From Gammaproteobacteria bacterium (GTDB lineage: Bacteria; Pseudomonadota; Gammaproteobacteria; Pseudomonadales; Azotimanducaceae): a stretch of DNA of 40,154 nucleotides. Positions 35,810 to 40,154 of this stretch are shown here, one piece after another. Below the pieces are notes generated by a model. It was not told the origin of the DNA and made no database searches. It worked only from the letters and a program-made list of their open reading frames with translations. The DNA is taken from positions 1 to 40,154 of the forward strand of contig JAJFKA010000076.1 in assembly GCA_021773555.1 (NCBI GenBank), in the 5' to 3' direction. The stretch's first letter is position 1; every line of letters starts with the position of its first letter. A program made the translations under genes and the position numbers.

Positions 35810-35855
35810 TTAGTTATGAAACCTCATTACACTTATCGAATGGATTGCCGCCAAT

Positions 35856-37091
35856 TTAGATTGCAGAGCCCATAATTTCGTTTACCCACCTGATTCCATC
35901 CATATAGGCAGACTCATAAAGGTCAAAATCAATTTCCTCTGAAAGGTCATCCCAGCTTCCAGCTTCGTAGTGGCTCGCGTTTTTCAACACCTTGCCGATA
36001 ACACCCTCACCTTCCAGAATTGCCGCACGGATATCATCACTAACGGGAAGCTGCTTCATTAGATTTTCCTGAGTGGTGTCCAGCAGCAAATGCAGTCCGG
36101 ACATCGTGCCTGCCAGGAAGTAAGCACTTTTATTCCCGGGATCCTGCTGTCTGGCGACGGCTTCGCACATGCGGCCACGAATCAACATGGAACGTGACAT
36201 CTCCATCGGTTTGCCTGACTCAACACTCGTTGAGATGACAATCGCCAGTTGTTTCACCTGCTCAAAACCCAACATAACGATAGTGTCGGCGATTGAAGTA
36301 ACTTCCCGTACCAGGGAGTAAGCCGCCGAATTCACGATGCGGAGTAATTTGTAGGTAAGCACCGGATCCATCTCGACAATTTTTTCCAGGGCTTCAGGTG
36401 TGGTATTCGGGTCCTGAAGCTCAGCGATCAATTGCAGGACCGCCGTCTGATTAGCGCTGATTTTGCCGTCGCTCATCGCCCTCGGCTTACTGAGAAACTG
36501 TCCCTGAAACAGATCAAATCCCAACTCAACGCACTGTTCAAGGACCTCGACGCTGTCGATACGCTCACCCAGCAGCAACAGTTCCTCGTAGCAGCGCAAC
36601 TGCATCATCTGTTCTTCAACCTGCTCCCGACTCATCCCGTGCACATCGAGTCGGACAACAGAAACCAAATTTATGATTTCGTCCGACAATTCGCTAAAAC
36701 CATAATTACCAAGTACGACTTTAAAGCCCTGTTCTGTCAGATGTTTAAGGCAGGGAAGGAATGCCGATTCGGACGCACTACCCGCATCCAGTTCAACGTA
36801 GATTTCTCCCTCGTTGACACTACCGCGAAGTTCAGTCGCCGTGCCAAGGGGAAGCGCAATAAAGGCCGGTAGACGTTTGATTTCTCCGGCTTCAAAGACG
36901 CTGGTGTACTCCTCAAGCATAACCTGTACAGCAAACTCGCTGTCACCCAGCAAGGTACTGGCGGCTACCTCCACGTCTTTGTAAAGAATCTTGTAGGAAA
37001 CAACCTTCAACTCGGCATCATAGATGGGTTGGCGGACCATGATCGCTGTCGGTATCGACTCAGCTTCTGTTTTTGTCAGCGCTCTAAACAT
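35856..37091 (-). CDS. Degenerate EAL domain fused to HDOD domain (YuxH-like)
   Basis: The 411-residue protein has an N-terminal EAL-like domain (about 18-205) and a C-terminal HDOD domain (about 206-400). The EAL signature is replaced by KIL at 34-36 in VVSYKILYKD, and the metal-binding DDxG and AEGVE segments are lost, though the terminal LFQGQFLSKPR is kept. It is therefore probably not a phosphodiesterase; this resembles the many EAL-HDOD proteins that act as binding modules. HDOD shows TYKLLRIVNSAAYSL and IADTIVMLGFEQVKQLAIV. I use ATG 37091 (GGAG upstream, spacing about 11). A FliA-type promoter lies at 37207-37234, making this the first gene of the signalling operon. Confidence 0.9.
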   Translation of the reverse strand: MFRALTKTEAESIPTAIMVRQPIYDAELKVVSYKILYKDVEVAASTLLGDSEFAVQVMLEEYTSVFEAGEIKRLPAFIALPLGTATELRGSVNEGEIYVELDAGSASESAFLPCLKHLTEQGFKVVLGNYGFSELSDEIINLVSVVRLDVHGMSREQVEEQMMQLRCYEELLLLGERIDSVEVLEQCVELGFDLFQGQFLSKPRAMSDGKISANQTAVLQLIAELQDPNTTPEALEKIVEMDPVLTYKLLRIVNSAAYSLVREVTSIADTIVMLGFEQVKQLAIVISTSVESGKPMEMSRSMLIRGRMCEAVARQQDPGNKSAYFLAGTMSGLHLLLDTTQENLMKQLPVSDDIRAAILEGEGVIGKVLKNASHYEAGSWDDLSEEIDFDLYESAYMDGIRWVNEIMGSAI

Positions 37092-37206
37092 TAAAATCGA
37101 TACTCCTGACCTGGTTAACCAATGCCACTCCGGCGCCACTTGAGGGTCCAAAACAGGTACGCCCCGAAGGACGAAAGCTACGGGATGCACAGATGGACTA
37201 ACGTTT

Positions 37207-37234
37207 TTATCGGCTCAGAGAGGGAAATACTTTA
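37207..37234 (-). promoter_or_regulatory. Candidate sigma-28 (FliA) promoter of the EAL-HDOD signalling operon
   Basis: On the minus strand the sequence reads TAAAGTAT, a 12-base spacer and GCCGATAA. Both elements are close to perfect: the -10 box is exact and the -35 differs at one base. The spacer is one base longer than optimal. The predicted start near 37200 leaves about 110 bases before the EAL-HDOD start. It lies in the 205-bp gap after the membrane-sensor gene. Confidence 0.7.
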
Positions 37235-37296
37235 GTGATTGGCCGAGATAAATCCGCACAGACCGGAATTACCCGATGTTCTCTCGACAGCCTTCT

Positions 37297-40074
37297 CTAG
37301 CTCAATGGAGGGAGCGACAGGGACTGGAGCAGATCGTTCAACGCATCCACGTCAGGTATATCCGGCAAGACCCGGTAGACGCCCTGCAGATCCATATTCG
37401 ACCTGATTGCGCCGCCGGTTTTGTCACAAAGAACGACAATTAATCCGGGTTTGATATCCAGCATTTGATGGGCGAGAACCTCCCCGCCCATACCCTTCAG
37501 GTTAATGTTGGCGATAACGAGGCTGAACGCCTCAGGACGTTGGCGAAACAACCCAAGTGCACCGATACCATCTCCAGTCGCAAGGACTCTGTAGCCACGC
37601 TTATGCAGCCTGGTATGGATACCGGCAACATCACTGACTGGATCGTTTATGATCATTACAAGACCGCCTGAAACCGCCTTTTCAAATCCTTCAGAGATCC
37701 GGGGGAACGCGTCCAGGTCGTTAAGTTCGGTTCGCGGCAATATCAATTTCCGCGTGCTGGAGGTCCCAGCATCCCTGCTCACCGTCAGTATCCCCTGATC
37801 CCGCGCCAGCAGGCTCTGGAGCACCTCTGTCATTTCGTCTAAAACCGGCAGGTTTGCTAACATTTGCTGTTTTCGGATCTGGTGATTGTCTGGTTCTTCC
37901 GGGGTTTCATCACGAAAAACAATTTCCAATTTGTCCGATTCCACACGATCAACAGAAACTGCGATCACGCCTCCGTGATTGCTGAGGTCACGGATGGCAT
38001 CGAATAAAAGCAGAATCAATCCCAGCGTCACGCCTTCTATACCTACAAGCACCTGGTCGTCGGGAAAGGGTATCGATTTTATCAGCTGGACATCCGTAGG
38101 AAGGACTTCCTCAGACAGGTCCAGAGCGCCATCGAGCAATTCCGCAATAGTAATGATCGCAGGCTCCGGAGGAGATTCGCGTGTAAAAGCGAGAAAGCCT
38201 TGCACCAGCTTTTGCATTCGCGCCGTTGCATCCAGGAGCTCTTGCACATAAAGACTGGCTTCGTGGTCCGAATCGATAAGCCGCTGAGTGAGTTCCCCAT
38301 AGCCAAACACGGCCGCGAGTATGTTGTTGAACTCGTGCGAGACACTTCGAGCAAGTATCTGAACACACATGAGTTTGTATATCTCGATCATCGCTACCAG
38401 CGCTTCCGGTTGTTCTTTTGCCTGACCGGTCGGTTTGAATAGAATCAGGTGGCTCGCCTCAGTATCGACGTCGCCGCCGTCAAGAGGAACCGAGAAAACC
38501 TTGAGATTCAAGCCGTTCCGCAAGCTCAGGTAAGGTGGCACGCCCAGATGTTCGGCAGTTTGTGCCCAGCCCCTGATCAGCTCTACATCATCGATTTCCT
38601 GGCCAAGCAATCTCGCGATGCCCGCAAAGATCTTCTGCTGTATATCATCACGGCCAGCCTGTTCGCCTGAAAGTTCTGCCTCAAGGTTCCATAGCGCAGC
38701 GAAACGGCGGTTGAAGTCCAGAATTCGACCATCGCCCCGGACAATCAAAATACCGTCCGATGAGACATCCATAAGCCTGCGATAGAGATCCACTACACCG
38801 TGCATAGCATCATGAAGTGCTTTTTTCTCTGCGACCTCGCGTTCAAGTTCCCGGCGACTCTGTACGACCTGCTGGGCACTTAACTCGAGTTCAAGATTGA
38901 GTTTCTGGATATCTTCAGATCGTCGTTGCGTAACTTTTCGCCCAAGAGAGTCGACCTGCTCGTCTTTTAAGAGAGCACGCACCTTCCAGTGATTATTCAG
39001 GTAATAAAGGTAGACAACGACGAGCAGTGTCAATATCAGCCAGGCGAATTGAAGGAGTCTCGTCGTTAGCATCGCATCGAACCGGGGCAGTTCCACTGCG
39101 ATCCCCATATTCATAGTTCCATCCCAGTACCAGGCACCAACGACATCCTGGCCCAGGTAATTTCGGTATCCGCCGGTCTCATAGGCTGATTGGCCGAGTG
39201 TTGCCGAGGCAGCCATTCTCGTCAGCGGTTGTTCGTCGCGAGGAAGATCGGACACATGACCAGCGGTCAAGTCCCCGCCAGGATCACGTAAGCTCATGTT
39301 GAGTATCCGGGTCTTATGCGGTGCCCGGTCAATTCCCGTTGCATCAGAGATGATGATGCCATCACGATTGAATGCATAGATGTCTGTCTCGTCATCGATT
39401 GTTACTGGATAGGCAGTTTTCAGCGAGACAACGTGCGAAAAATCCCGTTCCGGGGCAAGGGCGAGCACCAGCACTGCTGGTGCGCCAGCCTCTTCCAATG
39501 GAATTCGCTTCGCGAACAACAGCAGCGGTGGCACCAGCTTTCTGCCGCTGCTCGAAGGTACAGCTGGTAACGAGCGCGGAAGTTGGACAGACACGCCTTC
39601 GGTATCCAGTATCTCGTCGACATCAACCAGCGGTAGAATAGCGTCGTTGCCAGCGTCAATTGCATGTCCGGCGCTGGTCAGTAATCCCGCATCCCGGGAT
39701 ACAATCAGGTAGGTTGCATGATTTCCGTGCGCCAGGCTTATTTGTTCAGCCAACCAGCTTTGTAATGATGACAATGCACCAGTTCGACACGATTGTTCAC
39801 ATTCCGTGCCCGACAACGCATTTATTGAGGTTACTAAAAAGGGATCTGTCGCAACCATTTCCATGTTGACTTGCTCTGCCTTGAGCCAGGCACGGAATGC
39901 ACCAACCGAGCTGGAGAGTAGCAGTTCCAATTTTTCTTCCAGGCCTTGCTGATTCATTCGCTCCAGCAAGGTTCCACCCAGTAAGGACATCAGCAACAGG
40001 ATGAAAACCACCACCTTCAGGGTGGCACCAACAGTTAAGTGCTTTAGCAAATTCTGTAGAACCCCCGTTTTCAT
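37297..40074 (-). CDS. Membrane sensor with degenerate hybrid-kinase modules (Cache-PAS-HisKA-pseudoATPase-pseudoREC)
   Basis: The 925-residue protein has a membrane segment at about 19-36, a large periplasmic region (40-335, dCache-like, with four Cys including two in ECEQSC), a second membrane segment at about 340-359, a coiled coil (380-425), a PAS domain (430-550) and a HisKA-like region. There His580 lies in SVSHEFNNILAAVFGYGEL and is kept. The ATPase-like region (about 640-780) lacks the N-box asparagine (LLLFDAIRDL) and the DxGxG loop (RDETPEEPDN). The C-terminal receiver-like domain (803-920) has Asn856 in place of the phospho-acceptor Asp (LVIANINLKGMGG), and the usual KP lysine is LP. 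It probably cannot phosphorylate itself; its role may be allosteric. The ATG is at 40074; no clear promoter is seen in the remaining 80 bp of the window. Confidence 0.88.
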   Translation of the reverse strand: MKTGVLQNLLKHLTVGATLKVVVFILLLMSLLGGTLLERMNQQGLEEKLELLLSSSVGAFRAWLKAEQVNMEMVATDPFLVTSINALSGTECEQSCRTGALSSLQSWLAEQISLAHGNHATYLIVSRDAGLLTSAGHAIDAGNDAILPLVDVDEILDTEGVSVQLPRSLPAVPSSSGRKLVPPLLLFAKRIPLEEAGAPAVLVLALAPERDFSHVVSLKTAYPVTIDDETDIYAFNRDGIIISDATGIDRAPHKTRILNMSLRDPGGDLTAGHVSDLPRDEQPLTRMAASATLGQSAYETGGYRNYLGQDVVGAWYWDGTMNMGIAVELPRFDAMLTTRLLQFAWLILTLLVVVYLYYLNNHWKVRALLKDEQVDSLGRKVTQRRSEDIQKLNLELELSAQQVVQSRRELEREVAEKKALHDAMHGVVDLYRRLMDVSSDGILIVRGDGRILDFNRRFAALWNLEAELSGEQAGRDDIQQKIFAGIARLLGQEIDDVELIRGWAQTAEHLGVPPYLSLRNGLNLKVFSVPLDGGDVDTEASHLILFKPTGQAKEQPEALVAMIEIYKLMCVQILARSVSHEFNNILAAVFGYGELTQRLIDSDHEASLYVQELLDATARMQKLVQGFLAFTRESPPEPAIITIAELLDGALDLSEEVLPTDVQLIKSIPFPDDQVLVGIEGVTLGLILLLFDAIRDLSNHGGVIAVSVDRVESDKLEIVFRDETPEEPDNHQIRKQQMLANLPVLDEMTEVLQSLLARDQGILTVSRDAGTSSTRKLILPRTELNDLDAFPRISEGFEKAVSGGLVMIINDPVSDVAGIHTRLHKRGYRVLATGDGIGALGLFRQRPEAFSLVIANINLKGMGGEVLAHQMLDIKPGLIVVLCDKTGGAIRSNMDLQGVYRVLPDIPDVDALNDLLQSLSLPPLS

Positions 40075-40154
40075 CCCTGATGTGCCGAGTCGAGCGGGTC
40101 ATCTCGCGATTACGTGCTGCGACCCTTAAAAAAGAGATCGGCACTAACTCTGGC

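Overview
The window is a chromosomal segment of a polarly flagellated gammaproteobacterium. The best parallel is the Pseudomonas/marine gammaproteobacterial layout: fliC-flaG-fliD-fliS-fliT-fleQ-fleS-fleR-fliEFGHIJK, with a three-gene FleQ/FleS/FleR regulatory set and clear sigma-54 and sigma-28 promoter motifs. I cannot name genus or species from the sequence alone.

Layout. Positions 1-545 hold an accessory edge: the C-terminal end of a probable REP-type transposase, a small hairpin and a 35-bp tandem repeat. A minus-strand APH-fold kinase follows (546-1439). From 1556 to 28100 an almost unbroken minus-strand block carries the flagellar genes. Read in the direction of transcription these are flgBCDEFGHIJKL, then fliC, flaG, fliD, fliS, fliT, a PilZ-like gene, fleQ, fleSR and fliEFGHIJK. 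A 331-bp divergent region (28101-28431) has a sigma-54 motif facing each way, one for flgB and one for flgA. The plus strand then carries flgA, and a sigma-28 promoter followed by flgM, flgN and ycgR. From 31003 to 40074 six minus-strand signalling genes follow. In transcription order they are a membrane sensor with degenerate kinase and receiver domains, an EAL-like/HDOD protein, a soluble hybrid histidine kinase, a receiver-kinase, a receiver-EAL phosphodiesterase and an OmpR/PhoB-type regulator.

Regulation read from the sequence. Sigma-54 motifs precede flgB, flgA, fleS and fliD. Sigma-28 (FliA) motifs precede fliC, flgM and, unexpectedly, the EAL-like/HDOD gene that heads the five-gene signalling operon. 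This fits the known hierarchy in which FleQ with sigma-54 activates hook-basal body genes and fleSR, FleR activates later sigma-54 genes, and export of FlgM frees FliA for flagellin. Genes for the export gate, FlhF/FleN, FliA, stators and chemotaxis are not in the window.

Most unusual points. (1) FleQ has no N-terminal receiver-like domain, and two of its known c-di-GMP-contact motifs are changed. (2) The signalling cluster mixes active two-component and c-di-GMP parts with a membrane sensor whose ATPase and receiver domains have both lost key residues, and its main operon carries a FliA-type promoter. It is the best candidate here for an undescribed motility-coupled signalling system. (3) FlgJ is only the rod-binding domain. 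(4) A PilZ-like protein without c-di-GMP-binding signatures sits in the fliD operon, while an intact YcgR is co-transcribed with flgMN.
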